Below, piece after piece: positions 24,914 through 33,445 of a stretch of 64,000 bases of DNA; positions within the stretch are counted from its first letter, which is position 1, and the number at the start of each line of letters is the position of its first letter. The stretch is from positions 3,968,001 to 4,032,000 of the forward strand of contig NZ_CP107880.1 in NCBI RefSeq assembly GCF_036013745.1, in the 5' to 3' direction. Source of the DNA: Streptomyces sp. NBC_00483. Lineage in GTDB: Bacteria > Actinomycetota > Actinomycetes > Streptomycetales > Streptomycetaceae. Below the pieces are notes generated by a model that did not search any database, had not been told where the DNA came from, and saw nothing but the letters and a program-made list of their open reading frames with translations. The translations under genes and the position numbers were made by a program.

Positions 24914-26353
24914 TCAGCCACGGACTCCGGCCCGCCGCCTGCGCGCCAGGAAGACGGCGCCCGCGCCCGTCGCCGCGAGGCCCGCCGCGATCGAGCCGAG
25001 CACCGCGGCGCCGAGGGACGGCGTACCGGTGTCGGCGAGATGGCCCCCGCCACCGCCCGTGCCTCCCGTACCTCCGGCGCTTCCGCCGCCGGACGCCCCG
25101 CCGTTGGCACCGCCGCCGGACGGGGGTGCGGGGGTGGTGTCGCTCGGGGAAGGGGTAGGCGTGGGTGTGGGTGTGGGTGTGGGTGTGGTCTCGGTGGGGG
25201 TGGGAGTGGGGGTGTCCGTCGGAGTGGGGGTCGGGGTCGGCGTGACGCCGGTGGGCGTGGGGGTAGGTGTGGGCGTCGGCTGGTTGTCCTCACTGGTGCA
25301 CGTCGGCAGGTCACCGACGAACGGGTAGGCGTGGAACTCCTCGCCTCCGCCGCCGGACGCCGTCGGGGACCCGTGAGTGAGTGAACCGGCCGTGTAGAGG
25401 CGGCCGTTGGTGCCGGACATGCTCACGGTCGTCGTACTCGACTGGTTGCCGACGAGGACGCTCCCCGAGAACTGGGTGCCGCCCGCGAGCTCCACGCTCG
25501 TCGCGTCGGGGAAGTTCCACAGCAGCCGGTCGCGCAGCTCGGCCGGGAGCATCGTCTCGTACGTGTTGATCTCCCGCGCGCTCCCGTAGAGGTTCACCAG
25601 CACGGTGGCCCCCGACGGAATGCCGTCGAACCGGAAACCCGACGAGCCGCCGCTGGCGGAGACCAGGTCGGCGTCGACGTCGAAGATCTGGATCGGGGAG
25701 CTGCCGTCGCCGGTGAAGACCGTGGCGTTGCCGTTGTTGACGGCGGTGCCGGTCGGGGCGCGGCGTACGCCGCGGTCGTACGCGTAGCAGTGGCTGGCGT
25801 CGGTGAGGTCCTGCCGGATGCCCTTGTAGGGCGCGGCCGCGTCGGGGTCGTGGACGGACCGGCTCTCCACGGTGCCGTCGAGGGTGCCCCCGTACCGCGC
25901 GACACCGGTGGCCCCGTCGGCCTCCACCGCGACCCGCTCCCCCGTGGCGACCGTCAGATCACCGCCGACGGTGAGGAAGTCGGTGCCGTCCTCGGGCGGC
26001 ACGCGCGATCCCACGCCCGCGACGCCCACGTTGTAGAGCCCCGAGACGCCGGGGTCCTTGTCCTGGTCGTAATCGCCGAGGACGACGACCTTGCCCTCCG
26101 CCTCCGCGGAGCCACGGCGGACGAGGAAGTCCCCTCCGACGTAGATGTTGATGTTGTTGTCGTGGCCGGTGGGAGTGCCGTTGTTCGTGTCCGGGTACGT
26201 GCCCGGGCAATCGGGGGCCCGGCAGGGCCCGAGCCCGTCCGGCAGCGGATCGGCGTACGCGGGCCCGACGGCGGCCCCTACGAGGAGGACCGCGGAGGCG
26301 AGGGCCCCGGCCGGGAGCCGGGACTTTGAGATGACGGTACGAATTGTTCCCAT
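24914..26353 (-). CDS. LAXTG-anchored choice-of-anchor A family surface protein
   Basis: 479 residues from ATG 26353. A signal peptide ends near GPAYADPLP. The exported domain has the choice-of-anchor A pattern (NNINIYVGGDFLVRRGSAEA early; TYETMLPAELRDRLLWNFPD and GSVLVGNQS later). A long Thr-Pro repeat stalk (about residues 355-405) and a Gly/Ser/Ala linker lead to HLADTG, a hydrophobic helix and RRRR. The layout is a sortase-E substrate with a wall-spanning stalk. It could be an adhesin-like or matrix protein; the ligand is unknown. The ribosome binding site is weak. Confidence 0.72.
   Translation of the reverse strand: MGTIRTVISKSRLPAGALASAVLLVGAAVGPAYADPLPDGLGPCRAPDCPGTYPDTNNGTPTGHDNNINIYVGGDFLVRRGSAEAEGKVVVLGDYDQDKDPGVSGLYNVGVAGVGSRVPPEDGTDFLTVGGDLTVATGERVAVEADGATGVARYGGTLDGTVESRSVHDPDAAAPYKGIRQDLTDASHCYAYDRGVRRAPTGTAVNNGNATVFTGDGSSPIQIFDVDADLVSASGGSSGFRFDGIPSGATVLVNLYGSAREINTYETMLPAELRDRLLWNFPDATSVELAGGTQFSGSVLVGNQSSTTTVSMSGTNGRLYTAGSLTHGSPTASGGGGEEFHAYPFVGDLPTCTSEDNQPTPTPTPTPTGVTPTPTPTPTDTPTPTPTETTPTPTPTPTPTPSPSDTTPAPPSGGGANGGASGGGSAGGTGGTGGGGGHLADTGTPSLGAAVLGSIAAGLAATGAGAVFLARRRRAGVRG
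25140..25290. repeat. Low-complexity (GTGGGT)n tract encoding a Thr-Pro stalk
   Basis: Repeated GGGTGTGGGTGTGGGTGTGG units on the plus strand encode alternating Thr-Pro in the surface protein. Such tracts vary in length between strains. Confidence 0.8.
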
Positions 26354-26413
26354 GCCCGAACTATGGGAACGGCCCTCCCGCCCTCCGGGGAGACACGCAC
26401 CCAGGGCCGCCGA

Positions 26414-26436
26414 GGGCACCCCGATCGGGGGTGCCC
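26414..26436 (-). terminator. Terminator hairpin after the FAH-family gene
   Basis: GGGCACCCC and GGGGTGCCC are perfect nine-base arms with a five-base loop, 41 bases past the stop of the minus-strand FAH-family gene. Confidence 0.6.
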
Positions 26437-26476
26437 CGGCGACTCACGTCACCCGGCGGAGAGGCGGAGAGAGCGC

Positions 26477-27334
26477 CTACGCCCCCTTCAGCTCCTGCCG
26501 CTGTCGCCCGAGCCCGTCGATCTCCAGCTCCACCACGTCACCCGCCCGCAGATACGGCTTCGGCTCGGGCTGGCCCATGGCGACGCCCGCCGGCGTACCG
26601 GTGTTGATGACGTCGCCGGGGTACAGGGTCATGAACTGGCTTACGTAGCGCACCACTTCGGCGACCGGGAAGATCTGGTCGGCCGTCGTGCCGTCCTGCT
26701 TGAGCTCGCCGTTCACCCACAGCCGCAGCCCGAGCGCCTGCGGATCCGGCACCTCGTCGGCGGTCACGAGCCACGGGCCGAGCGGGTTGAACGTCTCGCA
26801 GTTCTTGCCCTTGTCCCACGTGCCGCCGCGCTCGATCTGGAACTCGCGCTCCGACACGTCGTGCGCGACCGCGTACCCGGCGACGCAGCGCAGCGCCGCC
26901 TCCTGGGACTCGGCGTAGCGGGCCGTGCGGCCGATGACGATGGCCAGCTCGACCTCCCAGTCGGTCTTGACCGAGCCGCGCGGTACGAGGACCGTGTCGT
27001 CGGGCCCGACGACCGTGTCGGCCGCCTTGAAGAACACGACCGGCTCGGCGGGCGGCTCGGCGCCGGTCTCCGCCGCGTGGTCGTGGTAGTTCAGCCCGAT
27101 GCACACGACCTTGCCGATACGGGCCACCGGCGGGCCGATCCGCAGCCCCGACGCGTCGAGGACGGGCAGCTCCCCGGCCGCGGCAGCGGCCCGTACGCGC
27201 TCGATCGCGGCGTCGTCGGCGAGCAGCGACCCGTCGACGTCCGTGACGAGTTCCGACAGGTCGCGCAGGGTTCCCTCGGCGTCGAGCAGCGCGGGGCGCT
27301 CGGCTCCGGCGGGACCGACTCGCAGCAGCTTCAT
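26477..27334 (-). CDS. Fumarylacetoacetate hydrolase-family protein
   Basis: 285 residues starting at ATG 27334 with GAGGGAG eight bases upstream. The C-terminal catalytic domain has VCIGLNYHDHAAETG, EPVVFFKAADTVVGPDD, DWEVELAIVIGR and GDVINTGTPAGVAMG, including the metal-binding acidic residues. FAH-superfamily members cleave C-C bonds or decarboxylate acylpyruvates and similar oxo-acids. It stands alone, so the pathway is not indicated. Confidence 0.82.
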   Translation of the reverse strand: MKLLRVGPAGAERPALLDAEGTLRDLSELVTDVDGSLLADDAAIERVRAAAAAGELPVLDASGLRIGPPVARIGKVVCIGLNYHDHAAETGAEPPAEPVVFFKAADTVVGPDDTVLVPRGSVKTDWEVELAIVIGRTARYAESQEAALRCVAGYAVAHDVSEREFQIERGGTWDKGKNCETFNPLGPWLVTADEVPDPQALGLRLWVNGELKQDGTTADQIFPVAEVVRYVSQFMTLYPGDVINTGTPAGVAMGQPEPKPYLRAGDVVELEIDGLGRQRQELKGA

Positions 27335-27475
27335 GGTGTAACTCCCTCTGCAGTAGGAGGAGCCTCCACGGCCCGGTGCGGCGTGCAGCCATCGGAGGAC
27401 TGGTCGATCCTCCAAGGTGAACGTCCAGTCCGCAATACCCCGTTCACGGACTGGACCCGGACCATCGCCGAGAGT

Positions 27476-28246
27476 TCAGAGCGCGGGCGCGGCCGCCACC
27501 CCACCGGCGTACGGCATGTCCCGGTAGAGCACGGCGCGCTCGATCGAACTCCACGTCGTCGACGTGACGACGTACAGCGCGGCGGCGAGCGGCACGAAGG
27601 CGACGGTGAAGAGAGTGAAGAAGGACATCAGCGGCATGAACTTGCCCATCGCCGCCATGCCGGGCGCCTGCGGCTGGTCGCCGTTCGGCTTGTTCTGCTG
27701 CGCCTGCGCCATCTGCCGCTTCGTCCGCCGGTAGTTGAAGCTCGCGACGGTGGCGACGAGCGCGAACAGCGCCACGTAGACGAGCCCCTGCTCCCCGAAG
27801 AGCCCGCCGTGCGCGAGCGCGTCGTGGAACCGGCCGCCGAGCGGGGCCGCGCCGAGGGTGTGGCCGAGCAGCGCGTTGGGCTCGCCGCCGATGCTCCGGT
27901 TGGAGAACAGGTGGTAGAGCAGGAAGAACGCCGGCATCTGGAAGAGCATCGGCAGACAGCCGGTCAGCGGGGAGACCTTCTCCTCGCGGTGCAGCTCCAT
28001 GATCGCCTTCTGCATCGCCTCGGGGCTGCTCTTGTGCTTCTTGCGCAGCTCGGCGATGCGCGGCTGCAGCTTGGCCCGTTCCCGCTGCCCACGGGCCGCG
28101 GCCCGCGACAGGGGGTGGACGAGGAGGCGTACGAACGCGGTGAACAGGATGATCGCCGCGGCCGTGGCGGAGGCGTGCAACAGCGGCTGGAGGAGGTCGG
28201 CGAGGTGTGCGACCAAGCTGGCAAAAACGGACATGAACGACGACAT
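27476..28246 (-). CDS. YidC/Oxa1-family membrane insertase (paralogue)
   Basis: 256 residues starting at ATG 28246 behind GGAGGG. The core has the YidC pattern: a first helix (AIILFTAFVRLLVHPLSR), a cytoplasmic hairpin QPRIAELRKKH, and VSPLTGCLPMLFQMPAFFLLYHLF, then three more helices with MPLMSFFTLF near the end. The hydrophilic-groove Arg is in VRLLVHP. It is not next to the rpmH-rnpA cluster, so it is probably an accessory copy. It shares a transcription unit with the small DUF6412-type protein upstream. Confidence 0.8.
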   Translation of the reverse strand: MSSFMSVFASLVAHLADLLQPLLHASATAAAIILFTAFVRLLVHPLSRAAARGQRERAKLQPRIAELRKKHKSSPEAMQKAIMELHREEKVSPLTGCLPMLFQMPAFFLLYHLFSNRSIGGEPNALLGHTLGAAPLGGRFHDALAHGGLFGEQGLVYVALFALVATVASFNYRRTKRQMAQAQQNKPNGDQPQAPGMAAMGKFMPLMSFFTLFTVAFVPLAAALYVVTSTTWSSIERAVLYRDMPYAGGVAAAPAL

Positions 28247-28330
28247 GAGTGAGCCCTCCGGGGGTCTCGTCGTGCCTGACATCGGAATGCGAGTCGGCGT
28301 GACGGACTACGGCCCCGTACGAGGTAGGGG

Positions 28331-28648
28331 CTAGTAAGCCGTCGGGACGAGGCGCCCGGGTGCTCGGGGCCTGGGGCGGCCAGAGGCGTCGGGATCGCGC
28401 TGCGGCAGGAACGCGGTGCGCCGCTCCCGGTCGCGGATGGCGGTGCGGACGCGGGTGCGCGCCACGGCGGGCGCGGAGCGCGCGGCGAGGACGGCGCAGG
28501 CGGCGAGCGCGGAGCCCGCGGCGGCGGTCGCGGCGAGCGCGACGGCGCCGGCGATGCTGCCGGTGTCGACGAGCGCCGAACCGAGGAGGACGAAGAGCAG
28601 CAGGGCGACGGGCCGCAGCGTGACGGACCCGCTGGTTGCGCGTGCCAT
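28331..28648 (-). CDS. Small membrane protein (DUF6412-type)
   Basis: 105 residues; GGAGAGGAGG precedes ATG 28648. Two hydrophobic helices (about residues 12-30 and 33-55) are followed by a basic, Pro/Arg-rich cytoplasmic tail. It lies 84 bases upstream of the YidC paralogue, an arrangement common in Streptomyces. No function is known; a role with that insertase is inferred from linkage. Confidence 0.6.
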   Translation of the reverse strand: MARATSGSVTLRPVALLLFVLLGSALVDTGSIAGAVALAATAAAGSALAACAVLAARSAPAVARTRVRTAIRDRERRTAFLPQRDPDASGRPRPRAPGRLVPTAY

Positions 28649-28702
28649 GCGGCGGCCTCCTCTCCGGCTCCCGTTTCGTTCGGGCTGTATGCGTCCTGTC
28701 AG

Positions 28703-29230
28703 TTATACAGGCTCGGTCACGACCGGCTGGAGGAGGCGCCGGGGCGCGAGCAGGGCCCGGCTCACCGGATCGGCGGGGTCCGGGTCGAGCCCGGCGCCGG
28801 GCAGCATCTCGACTTCCTCCAGCGGCACAAGGCCCCCGCAGCCCGGACACTCCCCCACGATGCCGAGCGGGGTGCCGCACACGGCGTGCTGGAACTCACG
28901 CATCGGCAGGGACCCCGGGATCTCCCTGCCCCACGCGCCGAGCGCCCGCACCGCCGGCCACAGTCCGCGCCCGCGCGCGGTCACGACGTACTCGTGGCGC
29001 GGCGGCGACTCCTGGTACTGCCGCTTCTCCAGGACTCCCGCGCTGGTGAGCGCCTGGAGCCGGGTCGCGAGGACGGCGCGCGGGATGCCGAGGTGGACGA
29101 GGAAGTCGTTGTAGCGCCGCACGCCGTAGAGCGCGTCGCGCACGACGAGGAGCGTCCAGCGTTCACCGACGATCTCCAGTGCGCGGGCGAGCGAGCACTG
29201 CTGGGTCGCGTAGTCCTTGCCGAGAGCCAT
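28703..29230 (-). CDS. HxlR-family transcriptional regulator
   Basis: 175 residues. The HxlR winged helix-turn-helix covers about residues 10-105: CSLARALEIVGERWTLLVVR, with the conserved N-terminal Cys12, then YNDFLVHLGIPRAVLATRL. A C-terminal zinc-ribbon-like element CPGCG follows. It is divergent from the MFS exporter, and two near-identical 15-bp palindromes lie between the genes. HxlR proteins sense electrophiles or oxidants through Cys, so the exporter may be induced by such compounds. Confidence 0.8.
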   Translation of the reverse strand: MALGKDYATQQCSLARALEIVGERWTLLVVRDALYGVRRYNDFLVHLGIPRAVLATRLQALTSAGVLEKRQYQESPPRHEYVVTARGRGLWPAVRALGAWGREIPGSLPMREFQHAVCGTPLGIVGECPGCGGLVPLEEVEMLPGAGLDPDPADPVSRALLAPRRLLQPVVTEPV

Positions 29231-29261
29231 GGCCCCACTGTAACCACTTTCCGGCTTCTGA

Positions 29262-29276
29262 GTTCAATGACCGAAC
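29262..29276. promoter_or_regulatory. Predicted HxlR operator 1
   Basis: GTTCAATGACCGAAC has GTTC/GAAC arms seven bases apart. It is 32 bases upstream of the HxlR start and closely resembles the second site at 29307-29321. Confidence 0.6.
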
Positions 29277-29306
29277 CTGCCGTGCTACGTTCATGAAGCC
29301 CGGTAA

Positions 29307-29321
29307 GTTCATTCACTGAAC
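29307..29321. promoter_or_regulatory. Predicted HxlR operator 2
   Basis: GTTCATTCACTGAAC has the same arms and spacing as operator 1, 45 bp away centre to centre. It ends ten bases before the MFS start, so binding would block its expression. Confidence 0.6.
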
Positions 29322-29331
29322 CCACGACTGG

Positions 29332-30765
29332 ATGGGCCCACCCATGCCGCAGCACGTACTCGAGCAGGCCGCGCAGACCCCGACCGGAGCCCGCCCCGGC
29401 GCCACCCTCGCCGTCACGAGCGCGGCGACCGCCGTGGCCCTGATGACGTACACCGCGCCGATGATCACGCTCGCCGACACGGCCGCGTCCCTGCACACCG
29501 GCCTCTCCGCCCAGGCCTGGCTGCTGAACGGCACCCCGCTCGGGCTCGCCGCGCTGCTCCTGGTCGCGGGCAGCCTCGCGGACGACTACGGGCGGCGCCG
29601 CGCCTTCGTCCTCGGCACCTTCGCCCTCGGCCTCATGACGATCCTGGGCGCGCTGGCCCCCACCACCCTCCTCTTCACGCTCGCCCGGGTCGCGCAGGGC
29701 GCCGCCTCGGCCGCGATCATCGCCGCGAGCCTGGGCCTGCTGGTGCACGCGTTCCCGACCCCGGCGGGCCGCATCAGGGCGACCGGGGTGTGGGGCGCGT
29801 TCGTCAGCGGCGGCATCGCGATCGGCCCGGTGGTCGCGGGCTGGGTGGCCGGGCTCGCCGACTGGCGCTGGTCGTACGCGGTCCTGGGCGCGGCCGCGCT
29901 CCTCGTCGGCGCCCTCGCCCCGCGCGCCCTGACCGAGTCCCGCTCGCCCCGCGCCGGCCGCCCCGACCTGCCCGGCGCCCTCACGCTCGGCCTCGCGCTG
30001 GTCGCCCTCCTCGCCGCGCTCACGCTCGGCCGCGACGGCTGGCTCCGTGCCCCCATCGGCGTACTGCTCGCGGCAACCGCCGTACTCCTGGCGGCATTTG
30101 TGGCGGTCGAGCGCCGCAGCGCGAGCCCCATGCTCGACCTCTCGCTCTTGCGCCGCCCGCTCTTCCTGGCCTCCACGGCAGGGGGTCTGTTCACGGGTCT
30201 GTCGGTCGTCGCGCTCTTCAGCTACGTCCCGACGCTCGTCCAGAACACGATGGGCGTGTCCCCGATGGGCACGGCCGGGTTGTTCGTGGTCTGGTCCGGC
30301 ACGTCGTTCCTCGTCGCGCTTCAGGCGCGGCGCCTGGCGGGCCGGGTCTCGCCGCGCCACCAACTGGCCGTCGGCTTCGCCCTGCACGCGCTGGCCGTCG
30401 CCACGATGCTGGGCGCGGCGGGCTCCGGCCACTGGACGCGGCTGCTGCCGGGGCTCGTCGTCTCCGGCGTCGGCAGCGGACTCCTCAACGCCGCGCTCCC
30501 GCTCCTCGCCGTCGAGTCGGTCCCGGCCGGGCGCGCGGCGATGGGCTCGGGCGCCAACAACACGGCGCGGTACATCGGTTCGGCTGCCGGGGTGGCCCTG
30601 ATGATCGCGGTGTCCACGTCTACGGGCACGTCGACGCACGCGCTGGCCGGCGGCACGAACGCGGCGCTGATCACCTCCGGCGCGCTGGCCCTCGCGGCGG
30701 CGGGCCTGCTGCTCGCGCTGCGGGAGCGACGGGCGCCGCAGCCACAGCCACAGCCGCGCAGCTGA
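29332..30765 (+). CDS. MFS drug exporter (DHA-type)
   Basis: 477 residues (start ATG 29332; ATG 29344 is possible) with about 14 hydrophobic segments. Motif A is GSLADDYGRRRAF between helices 2 and 3, and the antiporter motif C region is GAFVSGGIAIGPVVAGWVAG. Family members extrude drugs or secondary metabolites using the proton gradient. It is divergent from, and probably repressed by, the HxlR protein. The substrate is unknown. Confidence 0.82.
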   Translation: MGPPMPQHVLEQAAQTPTGARPGATLAVTSAATAVALMTYTAPMITLADTAASLHTGLSAQAWLLNGTPLGLAALLLVAGSLADDYGRRRAFVLGTFALGLMTILGALAPTTLLFTLARVAQGAASAAIIAASLGLLVHAFPTPAGRIRATGVWGAFVSGGIAIGPVVAGWVAGLADWRWSYAVLGAAALLVGALAPRALTESRSPRAGRPDLPGALTLGLALVALLAALTLGRDGWLRAPIGVLLAATAVLLAAFVAVERRSASPMLDLSLLRRPLFLASTAGGLFTGLSVVALFSYVPTLVQNTMGVSPMGTAGLFVVWSGTSFLVALQARRLAGRVSPRHQLAVGFALHALAVATMLGAAGSGHWTRLLPGLVVSGVGSGLLNAALPLLAVESVPAGRAAMGSGANNTARYIGSAAGVALMIAVSTSTGTSTHALAGGTNAALITSGALALAAAGLLLALRERRAPQPQPQPRS

Positions 30766-30889
30766 ACCCGCTCCCGTTGCGGGGGTTCTCCCTACCCCGC
30801 ACTCGGGCGCCACTCCCATGGGCGTGCACGACCTACGTCCCTAGCGTGATCGGTGAGATCAGGCGGAGGGGACGAGGGGACGACGGGAC

Positions 30890-33430
30890 ATGTGGAAGCT
30901 GGCCAGGCGCACCATCCGGTACAGAGGGAAGAGCCTCACGGCCACCTTCCTCGCACTCTTCCTCGGCACGGTCATCGTGATGACCTGCGGCGGCCTGCTG
31001 GAGACCGGCGTACGCAACAACGCGCCCGCGCAGCGGCTCGCGCAGGCCGACCTCGTGGTGACGGGCGACCGTTCGGTGGCCCCGCCGCTCGCCAAGGGCG
31101 ACGACCCCGACGACGCCGAGGACCCGGCGATCATGCCCGAGCGGGTTCCCGTACCCACTGCGGCACTTGACCGGGTGCGGGGCGTCGAGGGCGTCCGCGA
31201 GGCCGTCGCCGAGCGGACCTTCGACGCGGCGCTCGTACGGGAAGGACGGGAAGTACGGGACGGGGCGGGCCCTGTGAAGGCGCAGGCGCACGGCTGGGCG
31301 TCGGCCGCCTTCGCACCGTACGGAATCGCCGAAGGCAAGGCGCCCGCGCGGGACGACGAGGTGGCCCTCGACACCCGGACCGCCCGTGCCGCGGGCGTCG
31401 GCCCCGGTGACAAGGTCCGCATCGCGGCCGGGGACGGCACACGGAAGTACACCGTGAGCGCGATCGTGAAGACCTCCCGGCAGCTGGACCGGTCGGCACT
31501 GTTCCTCACCGACGGCCGGGCCGAGGCGCTCGCCCCCGCCGTCGCGGACATCGCCGTACGAACGGACTCCGGCACGGACCTCGCAGACGTACGCGACCGG
31601 GTCGCCGCCGCACTCGACGGGCAGCCGCTCAAGGTCGTGTCCGGCGACGGCAGGGGCACCGTGGAGTTCCCCGAGGTGCTGACCAGCGGCAGCGATCTGG
31701 TCGCGCTGGCGGGGGCGTTCGGCGGCATGACCACCGTCGTCGCGATCATGGTGGTGTCCGGGACGGTCGCGCTGTCGGTGGGCCAGCGGCGCCGGGAGTT
31801 CGGGCTGCTGCGGTCCATCGGCTCGACGCAGCGCCAGCTGAGGCGGATGCTGCTGACCGAGACGCTGATGGTCGCCGTGGTCGCGGCGGGCGCGGGCTGG
31901 TTCGCGGGACCGCCGGTGGGCCGCTGGCTGTTCGGCGAGTTCCAGGGCACGGGCTTCGTCTCCGACTCCGTGATCTACGCGCAGGGCTGGATCCCGGCCG
32001 TGGCCGCGGCCGGCGCGCTGCTGATCACCGCGCTGCTCGGCGGCTGGATCGGCGCCCGGCGCGGGGTGAACGTCAAGCCGGTGGAGGCGCTGCGGGAGGC
32101 CGAGGTGCAGCTGCGCTGGGCGCACCCGCTGCGGATCATCCTGGCCGTCCTGTTCCTGTCCGGGGCCACCGCGCTGGCGATCCTCACCGTCCTGCTCTTC
32201 GACGGGCCGATCGCGGGCAGCACCGCGGGACCGACCGTGCTGTGCGCCGTCATCGGGTTCGCGCTGCTCGGACCGGGCCTCACCAAGCTGATGGCGTGGC
32301 TGATCGGCGGCCCGATCCGCTGGTTCACCGGCTCCAGTGGCAAGCTCGCCGTCTCGCACGCCCGGGTCCGCGCCGTCCGCATGGCCGCCGCGGTGACGCC
32401 GCTGATGCTGGCGACGGGCATGGCGACCGGCAACCTCTACCTCCAGACCACGCAGATCGAGGCCACGAAGTCGGCGTACGCGGCCAACCTCCGCGCGGAC
32501 GCGGTGCTTTCACCGGCGGCGGGCGGCGTCTCGGACGCGCTCCTCTCCAAGGTCCGGCACACCAAGGGCGTCGAGGCGGCGAGCGCGTACGCCACGAGCA
32601 CGGGCTTCATCGACGGCGCGACCGACGAGGACGGCATCCCGCTCCAGGGCGTCAGCGCGCGGCAGGCCTCCCTCACCACGGCCGTACGCCCGGTCGCAGG
32701 CAGCCTGGAGAAACTCGACGGGACCACCGTGGCGCTGACCACCGAGCGGGCGCGCAAGCTGCACAAGGCAGTCGGCGACACCGTCACCCTCCGCCTCGGC
32801 GACCGGGACGAGGTCGACGTACGCATCGTCGCCCTCTTCAAGGGCCGCCCCGGCTACGAGACGGCCTTCCTGCCCGCCGCCCTGCTCGCGTCCCACACGG
32901 ATCTGGGTCGCCCCTCGCAGATCCTGGTCCGGACGTCGTCCTCGGCCGTCGTCCCGGGTCTCGCGTCCCTCGCACCGGGCCTGGAAGTCACCGACCGCCA
33001 GTCGCTGATCGAGGCCAACGCCGAGGACGCACAGACCCAGGCGTGGATCAACTACCTGCTGATCGCGATGATCGTGGCCTACACGGTGCTCGCGGTGGTC
33101 AACTCGCTGGTCCTCTCCGTCGGCAACCGCAGCCGGGAGTTCGCGCTCCAGCGGCTGGTCGGCTCAACGAAGGGCCAGGTCATGAAGATGCTGACCATCG
33201 AGGCCCTGATCGTCGCCGCGATCGGCCTGCTCCTTGGCACGGCGGCAGCAAGTACCTCACTCTTCCCGTTCGCGCACGCGGCGGCGAACACCTGGATGCC
33301 GTCCGGGCCTTGGTGGATCTACGGGGCGATCATGGCCGGTGCCGTCACGCTGTCCCTGGCGGCGACGCTGCTGCCGGCGTGGGCGGCGCTGCGTATCCGG
33401 CCGGTGGAGGCGGCGGGGGCGCAGGAGTAG
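30890..33430 (+). CDS. FtsX-like ABC transporter permease (MacB/LolE type)
   Basis: 846 residues with the duplicated FtsX layout: helix 1 (about 20-40), a large extracytoplasmic domain, three helices (about 265-400), then another cluster of helices, a second extracytoplasmic domain and three final helices. SVGQRRREFGLLRSIGSTQRQ and SVGNRSREFALQRLVGSTKGQ are the two cytoplasmic FtsX motifs. Such permeases need a LolD/MacB-type ATPase, which normally lies immediately upstream, but none is encoded on either side here. The ribosome binding region is GGAGGGGACGAGGGG. Confidence 0.82.
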   Translation: MWKLARRTIRYRGKSLTATFLALFLGTVIVMTCGGLLETGVRNNAPAQRLAQADLVVTGDRSVAPPLAKGDDPDDAEDPAIMPERVPVPTAALDRVRGVEGVREAVAERTFDAALVREGREVRDGAGPVKAQAHGWASAAFAPYGIAEGKAPARDDEVALDTRTARAAGVGPGDKVRIAAGDGTRKYTVSAIVKTSRQLDRSALFLTDGRAEALAPAVADIAVRTDSGTDLADVRDRVAAALDGQPLKVVSGDGRGTVEFPEVLTSGSDLVALAGAFGGMTTVVAIMVVSGTVALSVGQRRREFGLLRSIGSTQRQLRRMLLTETLMVAVVAAGAGWFAGPPVGRWLFGEFQGTGFVSDSVIYAQGWIPAVAAAGALLITALLGGWIGARRGVNVKPVEALREAEVQLRWAHPLRIILAVLFLSGATALAILTVLLFDGPIAGSTAGPTVLCAVIGFALLGPGLTKLMAWLIGGPIRWFTGSSGKLAVSHARVRAVRMAAAVTPLMLATGMATGNLYLQTTQIEATKSAYAANLRADAVLSPAAGGVSDALLSKVRHTKGVEAASAYATSTGFIDGATDEDGIPLQGVSARQASLTTAVRPVAGSLEKLDGTTVALTTERARKLHKAVGDTVTLRLGDRDEVDVRIVALFKGRPGYETAFLPAALLASHTDLGRPSQILVRTSSSAVVPGLASLAPGLEVTDRQSLIEANAEDAQTQAWINYLLIAMIVAYTVLAVVNSLVLSVGNRSREFALQRLVGSTKGQVMKMLTIEALIVAAIGLLLGTAAASTSLFPFAHAAANTWMPSGPWWIYGAIMAGAVTLSLAATLLPAWAALRIRPVEAAGAQE

Positions 33431-33445
33431 CTACCGGGCACCGGG

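Noticed and set aside
25140..25290. Possible CRISPR or minisatellite
   Set aside because: The repeat is the codon pattern for a Thr-Pro stalk; units are 6-12 bases with no spacers.
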